Origin: Saccharomycopsis malanga
Taxonomy: Eukaryota > Ascomycota > Saccharomycetes > Ascoideales > Saccharomycopsidaceae
Direction of reading: 5' to 3'
Assembly: GCA_004014935.1 (NCBI GenBank)
Contig: CP025323.1
Coordinates: forward strand, 2,046,001 to 2,110,000
Length of the DNA: 64,000 nt
The notes under the pieces are model-generated. The model had not been told where the DNA came from and did not search any database. It worked only from the letters and a program-made list of their open reading frames with translations. Below are positions 1 through 9,356 of the stretch, piece by piece. The position numbers were made by a program, and so were the translations under genes. The first letter of the stretch is position 1. Each line of letters opens with the position of its first letter.

Positions 1-480
1 CAAAAGTAGTAATAATAATCGTGGGGAACGTCTATAAAGTCTATTCCTAGGCAAAAGCATTAGTGGATTAACTACAGTTGTGTATATCTTTCACCTAATC
101 AAACTACATGTTTCTGCTTTTATTTTATTATTGGGCTGTTTCTGGCAGGCCTGAATAGTTTAGAAAGCAAAATTATTCGGCCATTTATGAAGTATCTTTA
201 CAATTCAAACATATATACTCCTAATATAATGTGATGGCGTGCGCTTAACAATGTGCGTACACCCCATGTATTTTTCCTTTTAATAGGTGTATAACTCATC
301 GAAAGCAATAGCAGTGTTATATAAGAGTCGAACCTAGGATTGAGGAGGTACAAGAAGTGAGTAAAAAAGTTTGATGAAATGAGTTGGAGGTTGTTTATGA
401 AATTTTAGGGAGAATTTTATAGACAATTTTTGTGCAAAAATAACAATTTTATTAACAGTGATTTTAGATATTTTATAAAA
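1..480. other. 5' flank of UBX5, no gene seen
   Basis: AT-rich sequence leading into UBX5. I find no coding frame, RNA gene or clear repeat here; it presumably holds the UBX5 promoter and leader. Confidence 0.5.
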
Positions 481-1923
481 ATGTCGAGTGAACAGGTAGA
501 TAACTTTGTTGCTGTGACGAACAGTGATGTTGAGACAGCAAAAAAGTTTCTTGAGTTTAGTGGAGGAGACCTTGAAGGAGCAATTATGTTTTTCTTCGAG
601 AATGGTGGAGCCAGTGGCGGCAATGAATCGAGTTCTCGGGCCCCGCCGCCTGATTCTGATGCAGAACTTGCTTCGAGATTACAGAATGAGGCTTATGGAC
701 AAACAGAAGAGATTCGGGCGCCTGATGCAGCGGTTTGTGAGCGGTTGGTAGATGATGTGCCTGAATTTGACTATCGATCGTTCATGTCTAGAGCGCGGCA
801 ACAATCGCCAGTGCGCTCTTTTTCTGAGCGTGGGATATTCAATCAATTTGAACATGATTTGATTGATGAGGACGCAAACGACACCGATGAAAATGAGGAA
901 GAAATATACGATAGACAGTTTAGTAGAAACAGCACTCTTAGTGCGCATCAGAAACGATTAGCCAAGTTGTTTCGTCCACCGTTTGATTTGATAGAGAAAC
1001 TCACATTAGATGGCGCGAAGAAAAAGGGCCAATCAGAGAAAAGGTGGATTTTGATCAATATCCAAGATCCGTCCAATTTCCAATGCCAATTGTTGAACCG
1101 CGACTTTTGGTCGGACCCTTCTGTAAAAGAGGTTGTAAAGCTGAATTTCATCTTCTTGCAATATAGAAATGAGGATTTCCAGGCAGTAGAATACATACAG
1201 TTCAATCCTTTTGACGAATACCCCCACATTGCCATCCTAGATCCCTATTCTGGCGAACGCTACAAGATGTGGAACGAAGTCCCTAATAAAGAAAAATGGC
1301 TAACCCAGGTCTACGATTTCTTGGACAGATACTCCCTACACCCTGGCCATAAAAACCCTGCCACTATCCACAATAACAAGGTCGACCCTTCAACGTTATC
1401 TGAAGCCCAGCAATTGGAGTTTGCCATGAAAAAATCTCTCAGCCAGGATCACAATGTTAACCAAACTACCAATAACTATTTCAACCCAATAAGTCTAGAT
1501 TCCGACGAAGAAGAATCTGCCCCGGAATTCGAGGACGATGAACCTATTGTCCAACAAAGCGGTGGAAAACAAAATATCCAGTCGCCCCAGCAAGTGGAAC
1601 TGGACGTGGAAGAAGAGGATCTAACTGAAGACGAACTCTTTGCTACCATCATAGCAAAAGACCATCCGGAACCTGAAAACGGGCCTGAAACAACTAGAAT
1701 CCAAATCAGGTTTGGTGATGGCTTTAGACAGGTCCGTCGTTTCAGTTTGCATGATAAAGTCAAAATCATTTATGAACTAATAAAGGCAAATTTTGAACAG
1801 GTTCAAGGCAAGGTTTTTACTCTCACAAGTCAAAGAATAAACTTGATTGAAAAGTTGAATGATACAATTCAAGACGCAGGCTTGAAAAACTCTTCCATCT
1901 TGGTCGATGTGCACGATATTTAA
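481..1923 (+). CDS. UBX5: UBX-domain protein Ubx5, Cdc48 cofactor
   Basis: A 480-residue protein with the UBA-UAS-UIM-UBX layout of yeast Ubx5 and human UBXN7. A UBA-like helical domain lies at about residues 4-42, an acidic Ser/Asp-rich linker follows, a thioredoxin-like UAS domain covers roughly 160-290, a ubiquitin-interacting motif (SEAQQLEFAMKKSL) sits near 325, and a C-terminal UBX beta-grasp domain spans about 403-480. In the family, UBX binds the N-domain of the Cdc48/p97 ATPase while UBA and UIM contact ubiquitin or Nedd8-cullin, so the protein recruits ubiquitylated substrates to Cdc48 in nucleus and cytosol. The frame is open upstream of 481, but 481 is its first ATG and starts a natural MSSEQ N-terminus. 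The orthologue call rests on domain order. Confidence 0.88.
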   Translation: MSSEQVDNFVAVTNSDVETAKKFLEFSGGDLEGAIMFFFENGGASGGNESSSRAPPPDSDAELASRLQNEAYGQTEEIRAPDAAVCERLVDDVPEFDYRSFMSRARQQSPVRSFSERGIFNQFEHDLIDEDANDTDENEEEIYDRQFSRNSTLSAHQKRLAKLFRPPFDLIEKLTLDGAKKKGQSEKRWILINIQDPSNFQCQLLNRDFWSDPSVKEVVKLNFIFLQYRNEDFQAVEYIQFNPFDEYPHIAILDPYSGERYKMWNEVPNKEKWLTQVYDFLDRYSLHPGHKNPATIHNNKVDPSTLSEAQQLEFAMKKSLSQDHNVNQTTNNYFNPISLDSDEEESAPEFEDDEPIVQQSGGKQNIQSPQQVELDVEEEDLTEDELFATIIAKDHPEPENGPETTRIQIRFGDGFRQVRRFSLHDKVKIIYELIKANFEQVQGKVFTLTSQRINLIEKLNDTIQDAGLKNSSILVDVHDI

Positions 1924-2464
1924 TAATAAAAAAATAATAATAATTGTTGATTTGCCTAAATTTAATCTTTTCTGGGTTGTATACAAGCTGTAGATTTTTA
2001 TGTAGTAATACTGTTATCAATAACATTATATCGTAGTCTCTCCATTGGCATACTATTGGTATTGTCAAATAATGCTACATTTTTGTACATTTCATACAAA
2101 AACGCCCCATTATATACACCTTCAAAAGTTGTCAGATTTAAATATGAAAAGTGTTACTACATGCTTGTCAATCCTTTCTTGTGAAAGACTTTTTGATTCA
2201 AAGTAGTCAACAAACGATTGAAAATACAAGACCAATGTTTGGCTGTCACGTACTGATATGAAGTTGATTAAACTAAAAAGAATCTAAATTTTTTCTCATT
2301 TTACCTGTTTCCGCTAATATAACCTGAAAATTCACAAAAGCATTAAATCAAATTGCATCATCATATTTAGAAAAATTTTAAAATTTCGCCAAATTAACCA
2401 TTGAACAGTAATTCTTGACATTTAAAGACAAAAAATAGATTAAATGTAATAATTTAATGACAAG

Positions 2465-2560
2465 ATGATCACCCCATGACTTGAACCGTTCACTTGTCAA
2501 AATTTGAAAGTTGAAGAAATTTATGCGTGGCTCATAACCTATCCATCTCGTCTAAACAGA
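2465..2560 (-). repeat. tRNA-like dispersed repeat, family D (candidate)
   Basis: Read on the minus strand, GGTTATGAGCC is followed about 50 bases later by GGTTCAAGTC, resembling the D-arm side and the B box of a tRNA. The same order recurs at 6040-6140, 19365-19450 and 63285-63360. No complete cloverleaf can be drawn. Weak but repeated similarity. Confidence 0.35.
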
Positions 2561-2571
2561 ACACATTGGTA

Positions 2572-2579
2572 TTACCCGG
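2572..2579 (+). promoter_or_regulatory. Reb1-type site TTACCCGG
   Basis: TTACCCGG matches the core bound by the general regulatory factor Reb1 (TTACCCG). It lies about 470 bp upstream of PAC2. The same octamer recurs in several other gene-flanking regions of this window. Confidence 0.4.
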
Positions 2580-3047
2580 ATGCGTATTTATTCGTATCAA
2601 CATACAGTATCCAAGACTACTTTAGTTGATAACATTAATAGCCATTAAAGACTATACAAATCTATTGGGTTTTATCAAAGTCACCGATGTATTTCGATGT
2701 TTGTAACGAGAGATCCTCACCTCATTGTACCTATAGATCAGGGGAAGAATAAAGAGCAATAATTTGTTAAAATATTGTATTTTTTTTCATTCGTTTTACT
2801 TGTAAATAAAAATTAATACTGGTTAACTCTGTAAGTCAACGACAGTTTTAAAAAAATAATGAATAAAGCGTTATTTTATTTTCGAAAGTTTTGTATTAGA
2901 TGGCCGTTGACATTGTAATACGATTTGGTTATGATATAAAAGAGGGTGTCATCATGTGCCTAGCACCTCTACTAATGTAATGTCTTAACTATATAGTGAT
3001 GGAGAAGATTGGGATCTATTTATTAATATCTTTCCAGTGTAAGATAG

Positions 3048-5030
3048 ATGTCTTCGAAAAAGTTTCTGATTGACCAGCGATGGTCCGTAGCTGGCGACAT
3101 TTGTACGATTCGATACATTGGTCTGATACCAGCGTGGCCTGAGGAGGTAGCTATAGGAGTTGAATGGGACAATGAGTCCCGGGGTAAAAACGATGGTAGT
3201 TTGGATGGGGTTTGTTATTTCAGTACTTTTCGAGGCTTAAAGTCGGGTTCGTTTATGAAGATATCGAAATTTGAGAAGAATCAGGAGCCCAAGCCGGTTT
3301 ATTTTCTCGATGCTCTTGTAAGCAAATATACTGATGTAAGTGTGAGGAATGCTGACATTTCGCAGATAAAGATAGGGACAAAGCAGATCGAAAGCTATGG
3401 GTTTGATGAGTTGATGGAGTTTAATAGAGATATCAGAAACTTGCGGGTGGTTTCCTTGGATAGACAAGGTGTTTATGATGCAGACATAGGACTTGAATGC
3501 GGAGATAAGTATGATTTAGGACGCTATGCTCATTTGATAGCAATTAGTAATCTTGACCACTGTAAGGAAACGTTCAAAATGTTGGAAAAGTTGGTGAATC
3601 TTGACTTATCCTTCAACTTGTATACCAGTAGTTATTATGTTTTAAAAACGCTTTTGCAGGTTCCAAACTTGGAGCTTCTTAATTTATCAAACAACAACCT
3701 TGTGCAAGACGACGCATTTCTTAACAGATTGATTTCCAATCCAGAGATATGTCTTGTGGTAAGTAGCTTTAAACTGCAGTTTTTTCGTTTGAAAACGTTG
3801 ATTCTAGCCAAAAACAGATTGCGAAAATCCACATTAATCTTGTTCTTGTTATTTTTCACTAGGCTAGACGAACTAGATCTATCCAATAATTTTATCGAAG
3901 ACAGCTGGTTCTTGGAAGATTATGTCAGTGAAATCCCCAATGAACCTACAAATATTCAAGAACTTAATCAGCTTTTCGGAGAAAGTTTGAAAGTAGAGAA
4001 AAAACCGGACAAATGCTTAATCCATATAAATACTTTGAAATTTCTTATATATACAAAAAGTGCTCTTTCTTTAAAGATTCTCAACTTGTCTTTTAACAAG
4101 TTGACGACAATTCCATGGGTATTGCTAGACGTGTTCGAGAACCGTCTGTTGAAGGATTTGAACTTGTCCTACAATGACATTTCCATATTTGATGGCATGG
4201 GCAAGCCTAGAATGCCCTATCCTGTTGGCCAGTATCCCAATGTTCTTAAGTACAACGACTTGACTTTGAACTGGCAGTGGAAACACATGCGAAAACTAAA
4301 TTTGAGCCATAACAATATTTCCATGTATCAAGAATTGGATATTTTGAATTGCAAATTTCCAAACCTTGAGGAAATCCATCTCAAAGACGTGAAAATTTAT
4401 CAGTTGGAAGCTCTGAAAATATCCAACTCTCAGATTCATCTCCCCATTGATCCTCAAGAAAGAGTCATTAATGAAGTCTATTTTAAAACAGTGTTTCGTT
4501 TCAATGAAACTCTCGCAATATTCAATAAGAGCAGAATAGTCCTCGAAGAACGCGCCAATTCCGAATTGTATTTCATTTCTAAATTCAAAGAATCCTCTCT
4601 CGATGATGATATGGCCTTCAGCCAGTTTGGAACCGCGCGATTAAACCAGTTGTGTGAAAAATATGGTGTCATGAATATCAAAAAGTCTGTACCAAATAAA
4701 TCTCAGCCGATTATCGATTATAATTCTTTACAAGCCAACTTAATAACTCTCAAATTGAGATTTCATACTTTGGAAAACCCTCTGGACCCACTTGTGGTCA
4801 ATGAATGCTTTGTGAAAAACATAACTATTCTTAAATTCAAAGGTATACTCAAGCATTTGTTCAATCTTTATTCTGTGCTTGAAATTCAAATTTTTTTTAC
4901 TCTCCAGTTCGATCATCCTACCGGACCCATATATAACACAGAGGAGATTACAAACGACCAGCACGAATTGTCCCATTACGGATTGAAAGATGGCGACCCA
5001 TTAGACGTGTACATATCTGATGTAAAATAA
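3048..5030 (+). CDS. PAC2: Tubulin-folding cofactor E
   Basis: A 660-residue protein with the three-part structure of TBCE/Pac2. An N-terminal CAP-Gly domain (about 12-75) has the conserved GKNDG motif that binds the tubulin C-terminal tail. Leucine-rich repeats with LxxLxLSxN-type units run from roughly 150 to 420. A C-terminal ubiquitin-like domain (about 575-660) ends in GLKDGDPLDVYISDVK. Cofactor E takes alpha-tubulin in the post-chaperonin pathway and builds native alpha/beta dimer with cofactors B, C and D. The ATG at 3048 starts directly before the CAP-Gly domain. The length is larger than the 518 residues of S. cerevisiae Pac2, with extra sequence between the LRRs and the UBL. A possible small spliced gene starts only 9 bases after its stop. 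Confidence 0.9.
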   Translation: MSSKKFLIDQRWSVAGDICTIRYIGLIPAWPEEVAIGVEWDNESRGKNDGSLDGVCYFSTFRGLKSGSFMKISKFEKNQEPKPVYFLDALVSKYTDVSVRNADISQIKIGTKQIESYGFDELMEFNRDIRNLRVVSLDRQGVYDADIGLECGDKYDLGRYAHLIAISNLDHCKETFKMLEKLVNLDLSFNLYTSSYYVLKTLLQVPNLELLNLSNNNLVQDDAFLNRLISNPEICLVVSSFKLQFFRLKTLILAKNRLRKSTLILFLLFFTRLDELDLSNNFIEDSWFLEDYVSEIPNEPTNIQELNQLFGESLKVEKKPDKCLIHINTLKFLIYTKSALSLKILNLSFNKLTTIPWVLLDVFENRLLKDLNLSYNDISIFDGMGKPRMPYPVGQYPNVLKYNDLTLNWQWKHMRKLNLSHNNISMYQELDILNCKFPNLEEIHLKDVKIYQLEALKISNSQIHLPIDPQERVINEVYFKTVFRFNETLAIFNKSRIVLEERANSELYFISKFKESSLDDDMAFSQFGTARLNQLCEKYGVMNIKKSVPNKSQPIIDYNSLQANLITLKLRFHTLENPLDPLVVNECFVKNITILKFKGILKHLFNLYSVLEIQIFFTLQFDHPTGPIYNTEEITNDQHELSHYGLKDGDPLDVYISDVK

Positions 5031-5039
5031 AAGTGAATT

Positions 5040-5200
5040 ATGACAAGTTTCTTGAAGCTTTGGAGGTAAGCTAATTGATTTTAAATTCATAGATTCAAAC
5101 AAATGATTTCGTTCAAAAAAATTAGACGTTATCTAAGAATTCACATATATAGGCTTTAGTCAAGGCCAACAGAAGCGTGTTTTAATCTCAACTCAAGAAT

Positions 5201-5238
<38 letters not shown>

Positions 5239-5444
5239 ACTAACGGAAATTATTCACTTATATTTGCTTATCTCAATACTCTTGTAGGATTGTGGATTGC
5301 TGGTCTATAATGATTGTATCGAATTATTTGGCATCCCGAATAGGTTTGGCATCAGCGGTTACTATAAAATGGTGGGCCTATCAATCAACAAATACTTGGG
5401 CTAAAGCTGTCAAAGGTACTTCTTCAATTCCTGAGATAACTTAA
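5040..5444 (+). CDS. Possible spliced 60-residue membrane microprotein
   Basis: Proposed exons are 5040-5065 and 5288-5444. The donor is GGAG/GTAAGC, the branch-point-like ACTAAC lies at about 5239-5244, and the acceptor TTGTAG is the first AG after it. Joining them keeps the frame and gives about 60 residues, with a hydrophobic/aromatic stretch (YLASRIGLASAVTIKWWAY) that could be one membrane segment, then a basic tail ending IPEIT. I do not recognise the protein. Doubts: the start is only 9 bp past the PAC2 stop, the branch-to-acceptor distance (about 45 nt) exceeds that of the other introns here, and a 36-base C run lies within the intron. An unspliced 45-codon frame from 5310 is the alternative. 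Confidence 0.3.
5203..5238 (+). repeat. Homopolymer run of 36 C
   Basis: An uninterrupted poly-C tract of 36 bases in an AT-rich gap, directly before the ACTAAC of the proposed intron. The true length is hard to fix by sequencing, so the count may be approximate. Confidence 0.9.
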
Positions 5445-6755
5445 CGTGACTAATTATTCAAGTTGTACGATAACGATGTGAAATAGAAATAAGCCAAACA
5501 GAAATGCATGACAAACCATCAACATCCTTAATATGAAAATAAAAAAAAATTTGAAAGTCATCAGCTAGAATAAGCTTCTTTGCAACCTTAAATTACCTTG
5601 AAAAGCATCCAGTTCAAAAGCGACTAAAATTTATAGTCTTGATTAATAATTATTAGGCTTTAGCAAAAAGCGTTCATCAAGTTTCTGCTATTTAAAGATT
5701 AAATTGTCAATTTGTTACAAAACCTAGAAACAAATTAGATTCCAAACCAGGTTTTGATAATAAGCACGCTACTAAGAAGTAGCTATGTAAGTTTTTTATT
5801 CCATTATCGTTGCACAGTTCTTTGAGACAACAGGATAAAAAGAATGCCAATTCTGAGATTTTTGCAACATTTTTGTATTATCAGTATAAACTTATTTATC
5901 AACGTGATAAATATATAAAGCTTCAAATATTGCTAGAAAAAAAAATATTTACAATAACAAGCTATCATATCAAAGCAAATGCTGAACAGATGATGAGGAA
6001 AGTGGAAAAAGAATAATAATATGATGTCAAAAGGCTTATACAGTGAATTGAACTGCGCACTTTCCAAATTGTGAAAATTAGAAATTTTTCTTCGTGGCTC
6101 ATAACATAACCAGATATGCCACGCATTTATGAGCTATTCTAGTGTGATAACAACCAGTGGAAGTGAACTCTATAGGTATATATTTATGAAGTTTAGTGAT
6201 TATCATGAATAGTATATTGGAGATACTCGCGGGCGTGCAAACATTAGATACAAGTAGAAGATCATTAGATTAGCTACTTTAAGTGGCAGTGAGTTGAATT
6301 ATATAAAAAAATCTTAGGATATCACATCATAGGTCAACTGAAATGGATAGGCAAGCCTTAGAGAGATTGTAGAATGCTTTTATTGATGTACTATGGGGTT
6401 CAATAGAAGGGATCAAAAAGTTAGAAGGTAGACTGTATGAACAGTTTACTAATACATAGGCAAAAATATACTATTAAACAAATAGTTGATAAGGGGTTTA
6501 CAAAAGACAGCAAAGTAAGTGGGTAAAACTGGGTGATGTATGTTATCCAATCAGGAGTCCAATGATATAATGTGATTATTACTGAATGAAATATTTTAAT
6601 AAAGAAAAAAAGCAGGACGATTTGTAAAACAATCATAACCATTTGAACAGAAAAATGCATATGTAAAACTAGATATCAAATAAAACAAAGCGAGAACAGA
6701 AGCAAAGAAATATGAGAAGAAAAGAAAAGAAAAGAAAAAACACACCTAAAGAAAA
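5445..6755. other. Gap between PAC2 side and BNA2 3' end
   Basis: AT-rich 1.3 kb with a candidate family D tRNA-like fragment (about 6040-6140) and an AAAAG-type simple repeat near 6715-6740. No gene is supported; short open frames here look like chance. Confidence 0.45.
6040..6140 (-). repeat. tRNA-like dispersed repeat, family D (candidate)
   Basis: On the minus strand GGTTATGTTATGAGCCACG is followed by a spaced CAGTTCAATTC, the same arrangement as at 2465-2560. Both also share flanking sequence around TGGCTCATAACC on the plus strand. Low confidence as a named class. Confidence 0.35.
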
Positions 6756-8243
6756 TTACCAATGACCAGCAGTCTCATCATCTACTGATTGATTCCTGAG
6801 AGCCTTTTCAGCATTAGCCTTTTTTATATCATCCAGACTCTGCTGTGAAGTGTAGCGCAAATTCAAGATACCTCCGGTTAAGATTCGTCTACCCCATGAG
6901 CCAGCTGCGGGGTCACCGGTTTCGTCTCGACATTGTTTCAAGAAAGGCAAGAGAGCTGTACCACCAGTGCCTCTATTTGCAGCAGCAGACTGGTTAGCGG
7001 CCAAGCCTGCTCTCAAAGTTTTGGAAGCTGTTTTGGAGGCGCCAGACCTGGACGGCAAGATGATGTATCTGGTGACTATTTGGATATGCTTATCACGGAA
7101 CGATTTGAGCATAGCAAGACAAGCGTCATAGGAAAGTGAGAGTTCCGGATAATGGCTACAGTTTTTCTTTACATAATCTTTGATGATGTTGACTTTGGAC
7201 AAGTCGCTGAGGAACTGGCGGTGCTTTTTAGGCATGTAGAATTTCATTTCTTCCATGAAATTGTTTTCGGAAGAATGGAGGGAAGATTTCGTAGGTTTCA
7301 AAGACGAGTTTGGAGAGTTGGATATGGTATTGGTTATTTTCTGGGGTCTGTGGCCAGTTGGCAAATGAACAACGTTTAACAATGTATCAAAGTATTGGAT
7401 AAGAGAAGACTGGGCATTGGATCCACCACTATAACTTTGAGGTTTTCTATCTTGTGAATTCTGGTCATCTACATCATATATCAAACCGTCCAAACCAAAA
7501 TCTTTCATGTTTTTCCAGCCGGCCAAAAAAGGTCTAATTCTGAAATAAAACACATGAGGATCGCACATTTCTTCCATTTTCAACAATAAAGTGCCTAAGC
7601 CATCGATAAGCTCTGCTAATTTCTGCAAGTTGGAGATCACCTCAAGCGGCTTGTTATCAAACGCAGCCTTCAAGGCATCAAGCCCTATGTTGAGACACTT
7701 GGCACCCTCAATCTCAAAGTGACAACTCACTAAATAGAACCAGCTCTCGTCTATGGAGCCTGTAAACGTACATATTGTGGAGAAATTGTTCATTGATAGC
7801 TTTGACACATCGTCAGATGCTTTTCCCGGGATATTCAATGCAGGCTTGAAATTCCATAGCACTAGCCCAGCATATGTGGCCACCGGAGGAAGATCCAAGT
7901 GCTCAGACACCTCCTTGTACGGTTTGGCCAACTGTTTAGGCAATACCGAGGCCGGTGACCCATTGTACCCCCATACATAGGCATGTGTCAAGAAGGAAAG
8001 AACAGAATACGCTCTTTGGAACTCTCTCTCGGACTTAAGCCTCGAGGTTTCCAACACAGCAAGCTGTGTGTCAACAATCTCTCTTATTGACTTGTTGAGT
8101 ATCAACGACGGGAGATTGGCTGCCAACACTTCCCACGGCTCATAGTACCCATCAGGAAGCCTCTCCAACGGAAACTCTTGGGGCATAAATCCTGTCAATG
8201 GAGAAATATCATACTCTCGAATATCCGGAACAGCATTCAGCAT
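6756..8243 (-). CDS. BNA2: Indoleamine 2,3-dioxygenase, kynurenine pathway
   Basis: A 495-residue heme dioxygenase of the IDO family. It opens the indole ring of L-tryptophan to N-formylkynurenine, the first step of de novo NAD+ synthesis. Family signatures are present: the central SSLIQYFDTLL block (near residue 285), FMEEMKFYMPKKHRQFL, the helix FRDKHIQIVTRYI, whose histidine (about 388) should be the proximal heme ligand, and the C-terminal GTGGTALLPFLKQCRDET loop. The length is close to the roughly 450 residues of S. cerevisiae Bna2. The ATG at 8243 opens MLNAVPDIREYDI, a normal IDO N-terminus; its second codon is CTG, so Ser if the clade call is right. The gene diverges from KSP1 across a 1.1-kb gap. 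Confidence 0.95.
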   Translation of the reverse strand: MLNAVPDIREYDISPLTGFMPQEFPLERLPDGYYEPWEVLAANLPSLILNKSIREIVDTQLAVLETSRLKSEREFQRAYSVLSFLTHAYVWGYNGSPASVLPKQLAKPYKEVSEHLDLPPVATYAGLVLWNFKPALNIPGKASDDVSKLSMNNFSTICTFTGSIDESWFYLVSCHFEIEGAKCLNIGLDALKAAFDNKPLEVISNLQKLAELIDGLGTLLLKMEEMCDPHVFYFRIRPFLAGWKNMKDFGLDGLIYDVDDQNSQDRKPQSYSGGSNAQSSLIQYFDTLLNVVHLPTGHRPQKITNTISNSPNSSLKPTKSSLHSSENNFMEEMKFYMPKKHRQFLSDLSKVNIIKDYVKKNCSHYPELSLSYDACLAMLKSFRDKHIQIVTRYIILPSRSGASKTASKTLRAGLAANQSAAANRGTGGTALLPFLKQCRDETGDPAAGSWGRRILTGGILNLRYTSQQSLDDIKKANAEKALRNQSVDDETAGHW

Positions 8244-9356
8244 TGTATATTATTTCAGTAATCAAAAATCAAAGTCAATATTGTTAAGTAAATCTCGATG
8301 AGGATTTATAATCTATATATGCAATAATAAAAATGTCTGAAATTTGTTTCTAATTACAAAAAAATAAGGAAACCGAAAAATTATTATCTCTTCAAAAGTT
8401 CAATAATACATAAATTCGGATGTAAATCTTGATCCACTCAACCCGAAATTACACTCCACTCCAACAGTATTAATTATTCGCTTATATTTATAGTCCGATC
8501 AGCCTATATAGCGTGAAAAAAAAAAAGAAAACCCCCCATTGAAAAGAAGAAAAAAAAAAAAAAAGAAAAAGTGGGGCCAGATTTTTTTCACCCCCATTAC
8601 CCGGTACGCAATATGCTTACCTAATACATTATGCGTTTAAGCTCATTAATTGCTAAGCACCGGGTAACCTCTGTATCTATAGATGATGTTTTAAAACAAG
8701 TAGAGTTTCTCATCGGTCCAATCACACACAGGCACACGCACACACAGTAAAAGCCATATTATTATTATACACATCTACTGTCTTGTTGATTTGCCACACT
8801 ATAGCACAGCTTTTTCTTGTTGAGGTCTGCCTTGTCTCAAACGCTTACGCCTTTTTTCGATCGGACGGTCCTTTCAACTGAATCCACTGGTTGTTTTGTA
8901 TCGGCTTTTGGAGATCAAAAAGAAACATAAATAAAGGTAGCGGCCCCCCTGGACTAATAATTTTTATTGGGCGACTTGCCATATCAGTTTCTTTATTTTT
9001 GGCTCTGTCAACAACCTAAGTGTGTGAGATAGTGTGTGAGTGGTTGGGTTGCAAAGTGTCAACTGTCAACAGTGCTTAGTTATCATCTAATAGAGCCAAG
9101 TGTTGTTATAAGTGTCGTCAATCTCTGAAATACAGTAGTTTGCGGTTAAACATCCAGTAATAAGCATCATTGTGTTCACCAAACATAATATAAAGGACAT
9201 TAGCGTTTTTATTGGTTTCACGGCACCTAAATTCATATATACATATATATATTTATTTAGTATTACCAGTTTTGTTGGTTGATTATCCACTGGGTCTTAT
9301 CACTATCAGGCATCTATTTTTCCTGGTTTACTTTGTTCATTTTACGTTCCACTCCC
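8244..9356. other. BNA2-KSP1 divergent promoter region
   Basis: A 1.1-kb gap serving two divergent genes. It contains A- and T-rich runs (8515-8580), two opposed Reb1-type octamers (8597-8604 and 8660-8667) and a long probable KSP1 leader. No gene or repeat copy was recognised. Confidence 0.5.
8597..8667. promoter_or_regulatory. Pair of inverted Reb1-type sites
   Basis: TTACCCGG at 8597-8604 and its reverse complement CCGGGTAA at 8660-8667, 55 bases apart. They lie between divergent genes beside a poly-A-rich stretch, the kind of place where general regulatory factors clear nucleosomes. Binding is inferred from motif only. Confidence 0.5.

Larger units (their letters stand above)
1924..3047. 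other. UBX5-PAC2 intergenic region
   Basis: AT-rich 1.1-kb spacer. It holds a possible tRNA-like repeat fragment (about 2465-2560, family D) and a Reb1-type site (2572-2579). Nothing else is supported. Confidence 0.5.
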
